In this document: piece by piece, positions 36,118 to 44,786 of the stretch
Numbering within the stretch: position 1 is the first letter of the stretch
Layout: every line of letters starts with the position of its first letter
Origin: Novosphingobium sp. BW1
GTDB lineage: Bacteria > Pseudomonadota > Alphaproteobacteria > Sphingomonadales > Sphingomonadaceae
Direction of reading: 5' to 3'
Assembly: GCF_008107685.1 (NCBI RefSeq)
Contig: NZ_VIRF01000082.1
Location: forward strand, 1-64,000
DNA: 64,000 nt
Notes under the pieces: model-generated
The model's database searches: none
Told to the model about the DNA's origin: nothing
What the model saw: the letters and a program-made list of their open reading frames with translations, nothing else
Translations under genes and position numbers: made by a program

Positions 36118-36384
36118 GACATCCTCCTCCAGATTTCCCAAAAACGGCCGGTTTGCCCGGCTCGCCAGCAACACTACGCCACTTGACAGCAATGAACAAG
36201 GCGAGGGCGGCATCGCCGTGACGTTCTTTGGTCTAAGATGTGCGGCATACAATCACGGGAGGCGGGACGGGTGGGGAGGGGCTTTCCTTCCGGCGGCAAC
36301 CGGCGGTTTGCGGCCTGCATTAAAGTTCCTTTCACGCGTTCGGAGTGTCTGGACAGCGCGGACGAGCCCGACTATCGGCCAGCC

Positions 36385-37944
36385 ATGAGCATCCAGACCA
36401 CTGAATCGGTCCTGATTGTCGATTTCGGCAGCCAGGTGACCCAGCTGATCGCACGCCGCGTCCGCGAAGCGGGCGTCTATTCCGAGATCGCCCCGTTCAC
36501 CAACGCGGCGGAAGCCTTCGAGCGCATGAAGCCGGTGGGGATCATCCTCTCGGGCTCGCCCGCTTCGGTCCTCGACGAGGACGGCCCGCGCATTCCCGAC
36601 GTGATCCTCGAGAGCGGTCTGCCGATCCTGGGCATCTGCTATGGCCAGCAGTCGCTCACCCACCAGCTCGGCGGCGAAGTGACGCTGGGCGATTCGGGCG
36701 AGTTCGGCCGGGCCTTCATCGAAATCCAGGACGAGTGCGCGCTCTTCGACGGTCTCTGGAAAGTCGGCGAGAAGCACCAGGTCTGGATGAGCCATGGCGA
36801 CAAGGTGACCCAGCTGGCCGACGGCTTCCGTCCGGTGGCCGCCTCGCCCGGCGCACCCTTCGCGGTGATCGCCAACGATGAGAAGCGCATCTACGCGATG
36901 CAGTTCCACCCCGAAGTCGTGCACACGCCCGACGGCGGCAAGCTGCTCAAGAACTTCGTGCGCCACGTCTGCGGCCTCTCGGGCGACTGGACGATGGCCG
37001 AATTCCGCAAGGCCAAGATCGACGATATCCGCGAGCAGGTCGGCGATGGCCGCGTGATCTGCGGGCTTTCGGGCGGCGTCGATTCGGCCGTGGCAGCTGT
37101 CCTCATCCACGAGGCAATCGGTGATCAGCTGACCTGCGTCTTCGTCGACCATGGCCTCATGCGCATGGGCGAGGCTGAGCAGGTCGTCTCGCTGTTCCGC
37201 GGGGCCTACCAGATTCCGCTGGTCCACGTCGATGCCTCGACGCTGTTCCTCAAGGGCCTCGAGGGCGTGACCGACCCCGAGAAGAAGCGCAAGTTCATCG
37301 GCAAGACCTTCATCGACGTGTTCGAGGACGAGGCCAAGAAGATCGGCGGCGCCGAGTTCCTTGCCCAGGGCACGCTCTACCCCGACGTCATCGAATCGGT
37401 CTCGTTCACGGGCGGCCCCTCGGTCACGATCAAGAGCCACCACAACGTGGGCGGCCTTCCCGAACGCATGGACATGAAGCTGGTCGAGCCGCTGCGCGAA
37501 CTCTTCAAGGACGAAGTGCGCGAACTTGGCCGTGAGCTCGGCCTGCCCGAGATTTTCGTGGGCCGTCACCCCTTCCCGGGGCCGGGCCTTGCCATCCGCA
37601 TCCCCGGCGAAGTCAGCCGCGAGAAGGCCGACATTTTGCGCAAGGCGGATGCGATCTACCTCGAGGAAATCCGCAGCGCGGGTCTCTACGATGCGATCTG
37701 GCAGGCTTTCGCCGTGCTGCTTCCGGTCAAGACCGTGGGCGTGATGGGCGATGGACGCACCTACGACAACGTCTGTGCGCTGCGCGCGGTGACCTCCACC
37801 GACGGCATGACCGCCGACATCTACCCCTTCGACGCCGCGTTCCTGAGCCGGGTCGCCACTCGCATCATTAACGAGGTGAAGGGCATCAACCGCGTGGTCT
37901 ACGACTACACCTCGAAGCCCCCGGGCACGATTGAGTGGGAGTGA
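36385..37944 (+). CDS. guaA: GMP synthase, glutamine-hydrolysing
   Basis: Converts XMP to GMP. 519 residues: class I glutamine amidotransferase with Cys85 in GICYGQQS and [12 protein letters not shown] pyrophosphatase domain with an intact PP-loop [10 protein letters not shown] (about 229); C-terminal dimerisation domain ending TIEWE. The ATG at 36385 matches family starts. The 3' end (GAGTGGGAGTGA) is a known attachment site for guaA-targeting integrases, and integrase remnants follow within 400 nt. Confidence 0.97.
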   Translation: MSIQTTESVLIVDFGSQVTQLIARRVREAGVYSEIAPFTNAAEAFERMKPVGIILSGSPASVLDEDGPRIPDVILESGLPILGICYGQQSLTHQLGGEVTLGDSGEFGRAFIEIQDECALFDGLWKVGEKHQVWMSHGDKVTQLADGFRPVAASPGAPFAVIANDEKRIYAMQFHPEVVHTPDGGKLLKNFVRHVCGLSGDWTMAEFRKAKIDDIREQVGDGRVICGLSGGVDSAVAAVLIHEAIGDQLTCVFVDHGLMRMGEAEQVVSLFRGAYQIPLVHVDASTLFLKGLEGVTDPEKKRKFIGKTFIDVFEDEAKKIGGAEFLAQGTLYPDVIESVSFTGGPSVTIKSHHNVGGLPERMDMKLVEPLRELFKDEVRELGRELGLPEIFVGRHPFPGPGLAIRIPGEVSREKADILRKADAIYLEEIRSAGLYDAIWQAFAVLLPVKTVGVMGDGRTYDNVCALRAVTSTDGMTADIYPFDAAFLSRVATRIINEVKGINRVVYDYTSKPPGTIEWE

Positions 37945-38325
37945 TCCCCCCCTCTGAGCGTATCCAGAAATGCGCTAGAGGGCGGCATAATGCACTGAAA
38001 AAAAGAATAAATTAGCGCCATGTTTCGGCGTCTGTCGGCGGGTTGGCCTGCCGGATGACGGTATGGTGCAGCTTGTTTCAACCGAAAGTCACATATACCG
38101 TCAGTAGCAAGAGAGCTTCTGGCGGTATAATTTTCGGGCTAATATATTGAAAAAAATAGCAAGATCCGATTTTGGAGGTCATTTCTGGCCTGACGGTATA
38201 GTTGCGCGCTCTCCAGCTTTTTTGGGTTGATCTGGAGGGTACTGCTGTTGAGCGATGCCGCTATCAAGACACTGAAATCTTAAGATAAATTATATAATAT
38301 AGTGGGCCGTGGCGGTGCGTAAGTC
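37945..38325. other. AT-richer interval after guaA with no intact gene
   Basis: Clearly lower in GC than the surrounding genes, with A/T tracts (for example at 37999 and 38150). Contains CCCCCC just after the guaA stop. No RNA gene, ribosome site or conserved protein is visible. It probably belongs to the decayed island that also holds the integrase remnant. Confidence 0.6.
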
Positions 38326-38888
38326 ATGGTCCAGCCATCGCGTGCGGTCGTGTTTCGTTTGGATTATCCGCTGAACGGCCGCCGGGGCACTTTGACGTTG
38401 GGGCGCTACGGCGCTTCTGGCCTGTCTCTGGCGGGCGGGCGCGAGAAGCTGATCGATGCCAGACGGGCCATTTTGGAGGGCCGCTCGCTGGCGCAGGAAA
38501 AACAGCGAGACAAGCGCCGCCGCCGTCAGGGAAGAGCTTCGGTGGGTTTGGCGAACGCTGGCTCCAGGAAGCCAAGATGGCCGACAGCACGCAGGCCATG
38601 CGCCGTTCGATCTTCGTCGAGCGAGACATCCTGCCAGCGTTCCGCAACCGGCTCCTGCCAGAGGATTTACGCGCACTTTGCGCAAAGGTGAAGGAGCGTG
38701 GGGCGCTTGTCACGGCGGTCCAAGTCAGAGACATCGTGAAGCTGGTCTTCGCTTTCGCCATTTTGCAGAGCGAGAAGGTCGCCATTCCGGCCTATGAAGT
38801 CGGCCCGGCGTGGATCGCTACTTTCGAGTCGAAGGACCGGTCCCTGTCCTCTGCGCAGAAGAGGTGGCCTCCAGAAGCTGCACACTGA
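38326..38888 (+). pseudogene. Tyrosine-type integrase remnant (N-terminal part, frameshifted)
   Basis: Frame one encodes an arm-binding (DUF4102-like) segment, FRLDYPLNGRRGTLTLGRYG and REKLIDARRAILEGRSLA. At a run of CGC triplets near 38515-38530 the reading shifts to a second frame, which continues with FGGFGERWLQEAKMADS, MRRSIFVERDILPAF and AFAILQSEKVAIPAYEVGPA, the core-binding domain of the same kind of integrase. It ends at 38888 before any catalytic R..HxxR..Y part. So it lacks the catalytic domain and is frameshifted. Its position after guaA suits a guaA-integrated island. Confidence 0.8.
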
Positions 38889-38945
38889 GATAATTCGATT
38901 TTCTGCGTCGGAGCGGCCAGCAAGGCTGCGAGACGGGAACAGATA

Positions 38946-39415
38946 ATGAGCAGCGGTGTCTATTATCTGCCCCGGCCGGTTTCGTCCGAAGATCTCGCGA
39001 TCATGCGCCGCATCGATGCGTTGCATCTGGAGTTCCCGTTTGCAGGAAGCCGGCTGATACGCGACTTTCTTCGTCAGGAGAGCGTCACGATCGGCCGCTG
39101 CCATGTCGCGAGCCTGATGAAGAAGATGGCCATCGAGGCGGTCCATCGCCGCCCCAGCACCTTCCAAGCCGGCGCCTGGGCACAAGATCCATCCTTTTCT
39201 CCTGCGCAAACTGCCGATCGTAAGGCCCAATCAGGTTTGGGCGGCAGATATCAGCTACATTCCCATGGTCCGGCGCTTCGTCTATCTCGTCGCCATCGTC
39301 GATCGGTTCAGCCGCAAGGTTCTCAGCAATCGGATCTCGATCACGCTGGAGGCCGACTTCGGCGTGGAAGCGCTTGAGGAAGCTCTTGCACGCCATGGCA
39401 AGCCCGAGATCTTCC
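38946..39415 (+). pseudogene. IS3-family transposase OrfB remnant (frameshifted, truncated)
   Basis: Begins YYLPRPVSSEDLAIMRRID and FPFAGSRLIRDFL, the DUF/HTH_21 region before the rve integrase core. A one-base insertion at about 39162 shifts the frame; without it the text continues KPAPGHKIHPFLLRKLP, RPNQVWAADISYIPM, FVYLVAIVDRFSRKVLSNR and EALEEALARHGKPEIF. After 39415 homology stops, just before the expected second catalytic Asp block. The first Asp (ADISYIP) is present, the rest is lost. No terminal inverted repeats found. Confidence 0.85.
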
Positions 39416-39834
39416 GTGACGCTCCTGCAAGTCGTCGCTTGAACCAACAGACCGAAGACGATCCACTTATCAAACGTCAAAGGCCGTCCAGATACACCGA
39501 GCCACTTCTGCGAGCGGTGCAGGAATCCGCAACCGGACAGATTTTGTTGCGTTCCTTGCGACTAAGCAGCGAGGGCTTGATTTCCGACAGGCGAACACGA
39601 GTTTCGCGAAACTTCCGCTTAAGGCGGTATTTAGGCTCTGCCTAGCATTGGATATGCCGATGACCTTTGAAATTTTCGAACCTCTATTGATGTAAAATAT
39701 GCAAGTAATATTGTTGCTTTTGGATTTGCGATAATTCGGGAGAAGCCTATTTCGCACTCCTGCCGATCGCGACGAAATGCCGCGAGCGAGCGATAAAACG
39801 AAAAGCACGAAACGTGTTCGCAGGAGTATCGATT
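39416..39834. other. Gene-free interval after the transposase remnant
   Basis: Open frames on both strands cross this stretch (for example 39470-39808 minus), but none has recognisable content or a ribosome site. Locally AT-rich around 39655-39760. The last ~80 nt should hold the promoter of the 26-residue peptide gene at 39835. Confidence 0.55.
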
Positions 39835-39915
39835 ATGGCCATTCTTCACCGCACAGTCGGTGCCGCGGCGGCTCTGGGCACCAGCGCCCTGGTCTTCGCA
39901 CTGACCCTGGTCTGA
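39835..39915 (+). CDS. 26-residue hydrophobic membrane peptide (copy 2)
   Basis: ATG with AGGAG eight bases upstream. Exactly the same length as the peptide at 36037-36117, with a short polar head (MAILHRT), then one membrane helix. The two share AAALG, an AL pair and FALTL in register. A UUCG-loop terminator follows 46 nt later, so it is its own transcript. It lies on the far side of the integrase/IS3 remnants from copy 1 and on the opposite strand. Unknown function. Confidence 0.7.
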   Translation: MAILHRTVGAAAALGTSALVFALTLV

Positions 39916-39961
39916 TCTCGGATCCGACGTCAGAGTCACGCACATACCATTACCAGGCATG

Positions 39962-39989
39962 GGGCGGTCCTTCGGGGCCGCCCTTTGTC
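39962..39989 (+). terminator. Rho-independent terminator with UUCG loop
   Basis: Stem GGGCGGTCC / GGGCCGCCC (one G-U pair) closed by TTCG, then TTTGTCGTTT. Ends the 26-residue peptide transcript. Confidence 0.8.
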
Positions 39990-40028
39990 GTTTGGGGGGC
40001 GCCCCCCCGGCCGGTCCTGTGTCAGAGG

Positions 40029-40460
40029 TCAGGGCGCAGATGTCATCTCGCGGCAGTGGAACAGGCCGTCCCCATGAAGGGTTTCGTGGGGGCCGGTGAT
40101 ATCGGTGCGTTGGCTGACCGTGCGGATGTGGAGTTCCCCGCTGGTCCTGTCGAGCCGTGAGACGATGCGGGTGTCGGCGCCTTCTTCATCGGATGTTGTA
40201 TCGGTCCAGACGATGGCGTCTTTACCAAATTGCAGCTGCGCGCAGCTTGCACGGCACACATTGTCGAATTGGCCCGATGGCGATTGGCCATAGATCGCGC
40301 GGCGTTCCTGATCGATACGGAAATAGAGCGTCATGAAGCCGACCGCGCGGGTCTGGTCCCACTCGAAGTCCTGTGTCCCACGGCACTCCAGAAGGTAGGC
40401 CTCCCGCCCGGACGAACAGGCGGTCAGGGCCAGGAGGCCCCATGCGATACATCGTTTCAT
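40029..40460 (-). CDS. Hypothetical lipoprotein (143 aa)
   Basis: Lipoprotein signal MKRCIAWGLLALTAC with lipobox cysteine at 15. The mature part has several cysteines (about 26, 69, 73, 136) that could pair, and alternates charged and polar stretches as in a small beta-rich periplasmic protein. No family recognised. Same strand as the next secreted protein, but 206 nt apart. Confidence 0.75.
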   Translation of the reverse strand: MKRCIAWGLLALTACSSGREAYLLECRGTQDFEWDQTRAVGFMTLYFRIDQERRAIYGQSPSGQFDNVCRASCAQLQFGKDAIVWTDTTSDEEGADTRIVSRLDRTSGELHIRTVSQRTDITGPHETLHGDGLFHCREMTSAP

Positions 40461-40666
40461 GAAGACGTGTCCCCCTTGCGCGGGACACTAGGCGGTGGGT
40501 GTTAGTATTCGGATGTCGGATGCTTGCGCAAAGCTCCGGGAGGGCTGGGGTCACCCGTTAAGTGGATGGTTCGGGTCGGCGGCGTGGAACCGGCATGCCA
40601 AAACGGCCACGATCGGTTCGTGGTCGTTTTGGGAAGGGACCGCTGAATAGGTAAGGGAGGAGGGGC

Positions 40667-41074
40667 TTACTTGGCCTTCTTGTAGGGCACGAATTCGCGC
40701 AGGCCCACAAAGCCGCTCCACATGTTGGGAGTCATCCGATCACGCAGCTGGATCGTATCCACGTTGCACAGCTGCGAACCGAAGATGCGCGTCACCAGAA
40801 TATCGTTGTCATCGAGCAGGTCCGCATTGGTCGGGCGGTTGACGTAGAGCGTGCTGCCCACCTTGTAGACGATTGCGGTCTTCTCGATGATCGTGGCGTT
40901 GCTGAGGCGCGAGTAAGAGATGCACTTGACCGGTTCGCCTGCCGTGCGCCCTTCGAGCATCTTGGCGAGTTCCTCTTCGCCGGTAAGCTTCGCCTTGGCC
41001 ATCGCGGCAGGCGCGGAAACAAGGCTGGCGGCTGCGGCGAGGCCAGCGGCGAGTCCGACGAAACGGGCTTTCAT
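40667..41074 (-). CDS. Hypothetical exported protein (135 aa)
   Basis: Signal peptide (FVGLAAGLAAAASLVSAPAAMA) followed by about 107 residues with two cysteines (CISYSRLSN and QLCNVDTIQL) and KVGSTLYVNRP. ATG at 41074 has GGAG upstream; another in-frame ATG at 41089 would add METKT. Similar small secreted proteins occur widely in sphingomonads, but I recognise no characterised family. Confidence 0.78.
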   Translation of the reverse strand: MKARFVGLAAGLAAAASLVSAPAAMAKAKLTGEEELAKMLEGRTAGEPVKCISYSRLSNATIIEKTAIVYKVGSTLYVNRPTNADLLDDNDILVTRIFGSQLCNVDTIQLRDRMTPNMWSGFVGLREFVPYKKAK

Positions 41075-41181
41075 GGTCTTGGTCTCCATCACGCATCTCT
41101 TGTTGCTGGCCAAGCTTAGCCCCTGGTCCTGAACTGGGGCTGACCGTTCGTCGCGGCCCCGGAACTTTTTATCCGGTTGTC

Positions 41182-42603
41182 TCAGGCGGTGCCGCCCACC
41201 GTCAGGCCCTCGACCACCAGCGTGGGCTGGCCCACGCCCGCAGGCACGCTTTGGCCGCCCTTGCCGCATACGCCAATGCCACGGTCGAGTTCGAGATCAT
41301 TGCCGATGCCGGTCACGCGGGTCAGCACCGAGGGGCCATCGCCGATGATCGTCGCGCCCTTGATGGGGGCGCCCAACTTGCCGTTCTCGACCATGTAGGC
41401 CTCAGTGCACGAAAACACGAACTTGCCCGAGACGATGTCGACCTGACCGCCGCCGAAGTTCTTGGTGTAGATGCCTTTCTTCACGCGGCTCAGGAGCTCG
41501 GCCGGATCGTCCTGTCCGGCGCGCATGAAGGTGTTGGTCATGCGCGGCATGGGCGCGTGCGCATAGTTCTCGCGGCGCCCGTTGCCGGTTGGCTCGACGC
41601 CCATCAGGCGGGCGTTGAGCCGGTCGTGCATGTAGCCTTTGAGAATGCCGTTCTCGATCAGGACGGTTTCCTGCGTTGGGGTGCCCTCGTCATCGACCGA
41701 GAGCGAGCCTCGCCGGTCCGCGATCGAGCCGTCGTCGACGATAGTGACGCCAGGTGCGGCCACGCGCTCGCCGATACGGCCGGCAAAGGCGGAGGTGCCC
41801 TTGCGGTTGAAATCGCCTTCAAGGCCGTGGCCAATCGCCTCGTGCAGGATCACGCCCGGCCAGCCCGGCGCCATGATGACTGTCATTTCGCCGGCCGGGG
41901 CATCGACGCTTTCCAGGTTGGTGAGTGCCTGGGCCAGCGCGCCATCGATGGCGCGGTTCCAGTTCTCGGGGCGGAACAGGTCGTCGTAGAGCCAGCGCCC
42001 GCCCATCCCGAACGAGCCGGTCTCGCGCCGCCCGTTGCTCTCCGCGACGATCGAGACTGAGAGGCGCACCAGCGGGCGTACGTCGGTGGCGATGAAGCCA
42101 TCGGGGCGCACGATCTCGATTACCGACCAGGAGCCCGACAGGCTGGCGCTGACCTGCGCAACGCGCGGGTCGCGTGCGCGTGCGGTGGCATCGATGGTCT
42201 CCAGCAGCTTCACCTTCTCGCCAAAGCTGACGAGGTCGAGCGGCGAGGCGTCGGTGTAGAGGTGGCGATTGCTCTTCACAGGTGGTCCGGCCTTGGGGCC
42301 GGTCGCAGGATCGAGCAGTTGCAGTGTTTCGCCCGCGCGCCGGATGGCCTTGGCGGAAATCTCGTTGGCGTGGGCGAAGCCCGTCATCTCGCCCGAGACC
42401 CCGCGTAGACCGAACCCGGCATCGCGCGAATAGTCGGCGGTCTTGAGGCGTCCGTCGTCGAAGCCGAAAGCCTCGCTCGCCATGAACTGCATATAGAGTT
42501 CGCCATCGTCGCACGAGCGCAGCGTTTCGGCGGCCAGGGCTTGCGCGTCCTCGGGCGTGAGGTGGCGGTAGAGGAGCGAGCGGGGATCGACGATGGAAGA
42601 CAT
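41182..42603 (-). CDS. tldD: Metalloprotease TldD
   Basis: Subunit of the TldD/TldE protease that matures peptides such as microcins and degrades unfolded small proteins. 473 residues from 42603. The zinc motif is visible in HEAIGHGLEGDFN, followed by KGTSAFAGRIGERVA and the C-terminal VEGLTVGGTA. Start uncertain by a few codons: ATGs at 42612, 42609 and 42603, none with a strong ribosome site; further upstream frame is not TldD-like. Its partner TldE is at 62938-64000, unlinked. Confidence 0.94.
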   Translation of the reverse strand: MSSIVDPRSLLYRHLTPEDAQALAAETLRSCDDGELYMQFMASEAFGFDDGRLKTADYSRDAGFGLRGVSGEMTGFAHANEISAKAIRRAGETLQLLDPATGPKAGPPVKSNRHLYTDASPLDLVSFGEKVKLLETIDATARARDPRVAQVSASLSGSWSVIEIVRPDGFIATDVRPLVRLSVSIVAESNGRRETGSFGMGGRWLYDDLFRPENWNRAIDGALAQALTNLESVDAPAGEMTVIMAPGWPGVILHEAIGHGLEGDFNRKGTSAFAGRIGERVAAPGVTIVDDGSIADRRGSLSVDDEGTPTQETVLIENGILKGYMHDRLNARLMGVEPTGNGRRENYAHAPMPRMTNTFMRAGQDDPAELLSRVKKGIYTKNFGGGQVDIVSGKFVFSCTEAYMVENGKLGAPIKGATIIGDGPSVLTRVTGIGNDLELDRGIGVCGKGGQSVPAGVGQPTLVVEGLTVGGTA

Positions 42604-42855
42604 TTCCATCATATAGGCGCCAAGTCCGGTGGGCGAAAGCCATTGCGTGCGGCCTCGCTGTTCGCACGGGCCACACAACCGGCGGGTCAAGGCCCGCGAG
42701 GCTGCGTCTAAGGAACGTACCTTGGCGCCACGCATGCGCGAGCATCAGGCTGAAGCCTGGGTTGCGGCACGCGTAAGGCTTTGCTCACGGGGCTCTACAG
42801 AGGGGGGACTTCAGCCCGGACCGGCAAAGGCCGTTCAGGGGCGAGGGAAAAAGGC

Positions 42856-43053
42856 TCAGGCCGCCTGCTGGTCGGCGGGGCCGCCCTTGAGAACGAAGCG
42901 GCGGTCGCAATAGCCGCATTCGACATAGCCCTTCTCGTCGATCTCGAGCCAGACACGCGGATGGCCAAGAGCGGCTCCGGCACGGATGTCGGTGGCTCCA
43001 TCGCACTTGACGCGGTGGGAATCGGTGAAGACGGTTTCAGGCACGTTGCTCAT
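42856..43053 (-). CDS. CHCC zinc-finger protein (NDUFS6-like)
   Basis: 65 residues with the zf-CHCC pattern: a Cys in VKCDG, His in [11 protein letters not shown] and CGYCDRRF. Homologous to the zinc domain of mitochondrial complex I subunit NDUFS6. ATG at 43053; the longer frame is not conserved. Upstream of tldD on the same strand, about 250 nt away. Confidence 0.9.
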   Translation of the reverse strand: MSNVPETVFTDSHRVKCDGATDIRAGAALGHPRVWLEIDEKGYVECGYCDRRFVLKGGPADQQAA

Positions 43054-43231
43054 GGACGATGCCTTTACCAGCGGGCGTGGGCGATTTCCAGCGGCAAACG
43101 CGCGCAGGCGTGCGCGCAGGACGCAGCGCGCTTGCATGCGGGGCAATCGGGACGGGACAGGGCCCGGCTGACGCTCCTCTTTGCGTTTTGCGCTCTTTAC
43201 CTTGGATCAAAGCTGGCCCACATGGGGCGCC

Positions 43232-44173
43232 ATGACTGCCTCTTCTGCCCTTTCGCCCGCCATTTCGATCCGCGACCTCGTCAAGCGCTATGCGCCTGTC
43301 GGCAAGGTGGAGGCCAAGCTGGCGCTGAAGGGCGTCAGCTTCGATGTGCCGCAGGGCGAGATTTTCGGCCTGCTCGGCCCCAACGGCGCGGGCAAGTCTA
43401 CCCTGATCAACATCATGGCCGGGCTTGTGCGCAAAACCTCGGGTTCGGTTGATATCTGGGGGCACGACATCGACCACGATCAGCGCAACGCCAAGCGCGC
43501 GATTGGCATCGTGCCGCAGGAGATCGTGTTCGATCCCTTCTTCACGCCGATCGAGGTGCTGGAGAATCAGGCGGGATTCTATGGCATCGCCAAGCACCTG
43601 CGCCGTTCGGAGGAACTGCTGCGCGCGGTCCATCTTGCGGACAAGCGCGATGCCTATGCCCGCAGCCTTTCGGGCGGCATGAAGCGGCGTTTGCTGATTG
43701 CCAAGGCGCTGGTCCACCAGCCTCCCGTACTCGTCCTCGATGAGCCGACAGCGGGCGTTGACGTCGAACTGCGCCGCCAGCTGTGGGAACTCGTCACCGA
43801 GATGAACCGCGAGGGCGTCACGATCGTGTTGACTACGCACTACCTGGAGGAAGCCGAGGAACTGTGCGATCGCATTGCGATCATCAACCACGGCGAACTC
43901 ATCGCCAACAAGCCGACCAGCGAGCTGATCGGCATGGCGCGCGAGAAGGTTCTGATGCTGACCCTCGATCAGCCGGTGGCGGAACTGCCCGAGCACCCCG
44001 GCTTCATCAAGTGCCGCGCGGTGGGCGACACCGGGCTCGAGATTACCTATGACAAGGACCGCGCTAATGCAGGAGAGGTCCTGTCCGCGCTCCAGGCGCA
44101 GGGGCTTTCGGTGGTGGACGTCACGACCCGCGAGGCGGATCTTGAGGACGTCTTCGTCAGCCTTACGGCCTGA
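43232..44173 (+). CDS. ABC transporter ATP-binding protein (YadG-like)
   Basis: 313 residues. Walker A GPNGAGKST, signature LSGGMKRRL, Walker B VLVLDEPTAG, then TTHYLEEAEELCDRI; a C-terminal extension (from about 225) is typical of the ABC-2 exporter ATPases. ATG at 43232 fits the family; the frame extends a further 17 codons upstream. The usual YadH-type permease is not adjacent: the next gene is a zinc ribbon on the opposite strand. Confidence 0.9.
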   Translation: MTASSALSPAISIRDLVKRYAPVGKVEAKLALKGVSFDVPQGEIFGLLGPNGAGKSTLINIMAGLVRKTSGSVDIWGHDIDHDQRNAKRAIGIVPQEIVFDPFFTPIEVLENQAGFYGIAKHLRRSEELLRAVHLADKRDAYARSLSGGMKRRLLIAKALVHQPPVLVLDEPTAGVDVELRRQLWELVTEMNREGVTIVLTTHYLEEAEELCDRIAIINHGELIANKPTSELIGMAREKVLMLTLDQPVAELPEHPGFIKCRAVGDTGLEITYDKDRANAGEVLSALQAQGLSVVDVTTREADLEDVFVSLTA

Positions 44174-44218
44174 TCTGATGCGGTCCGGCGCCGGACCTGT
44201 TGCTGGCGCGCTCCCGGG

Positions 44219-44443
44219 TTACTTGACGCCGGGCTGGGCGTGATCGGATTCGTCCATCCATTCGCGATGCCAGACATTCTTCTTCTTGCGCCGAATCGCC
44301 GCACCGCACTGCGTGCAGGTCGACGTGAAGTTGTGTCCGTCCCATGACGCGTGCCGCCGGTCTGGCTTGTGTCGGTTCAGCCAGCAGAAGCGGATGAGCT
44401 TTGTCAGACTTTTGCTGGATTTCGAGGTGCTTGTCGGAGCCAT
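44219..44443 (-). CDS. Small zinc-ribbon protein (74 aa)
   Basis: Basic protein with a zinc knuckle CTQCGAAIRRKKKNVWHREW and an upstream RHASWDGHNFTS. This W-DG...CxxC-xRR arrangement recurs in small alphaproteobacterial hypotheticals, which is why I accept it. No good ribosome site precedes the ATG. Convergent with the ABC ATPase gene. Function unknown. Confidence 0.65.
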   Translation of the reverse strand: MAPTSTSKSSKSLTKLIRFCWLNRHKPDRRHASWDGHNFTSTCTQCGAAIRRKKKNVWHREWMDESDHAQPGVK

Positions 44444-44786
44444 TGTTGGAAGCTTTCAGTGTCCGAGTTTGAAGAAAATACATTCTGACGAAGTTGCGCG
44501 GCCTGGTATTCGTGTTGCAAAGGAATTTCGCTTGCAAAGTGTGACGCGCCGCCATGTGCAGGTGTCCATTTTCTGGCGAAGTTCGTTCGTTAACTATTTA
44601 AGCTGAACCGGTCGCGGTGTTCTTTTATCGTTAACCCGAAAGCTGGCCGCTGGTGGGCCCGTAATCGGCTGGCCATTCCAACTGTATGCGGCCAAGTATA
44701 AATCCCTATGTGTTGCGATGCAACAATAGCCTGTTGTTGTAGCAAGATATCTTGCGATTGGTGCGCGCACTCGGCAATGAGGCACC
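44444..44786. other. Intergenic region upstream of nadB
   Basis: About 340 nt without a supported gene. It holds the inverted repeats at 44711-44756 and AT-rich stretches, and must contain the nadB promoter. Confidence 0.6.
44711..44756. promoter_or_regulatory. Two inverted repeats upstream of nadB
   Basis: First, TGTTGC-GAT-GCAACA (44711-44725); second, the perfect palindrome GCAAGATATCTTGC (44742-44755), ending 31 nt before the nadB ATG. The second shares the core AAGATATCTT with the operator at 16412-16427 and AAGATAT plus TTGCG with a site before nadE (16909-16920). Operator role is inferred. Confidence 0.5.

Noticed and set aside
39470..39808. 112-residue minus-strand frame after the IS3 remnant
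   Set aside because: No ribosome site, no family, and partly in AT-rich DNA; not convincing as a gene.
37933..39900. Second copy of the guaA attachment sequence
   Set aside because: I found GAGTGGGAGTGA only at the guaA end; no direct repeat further down.
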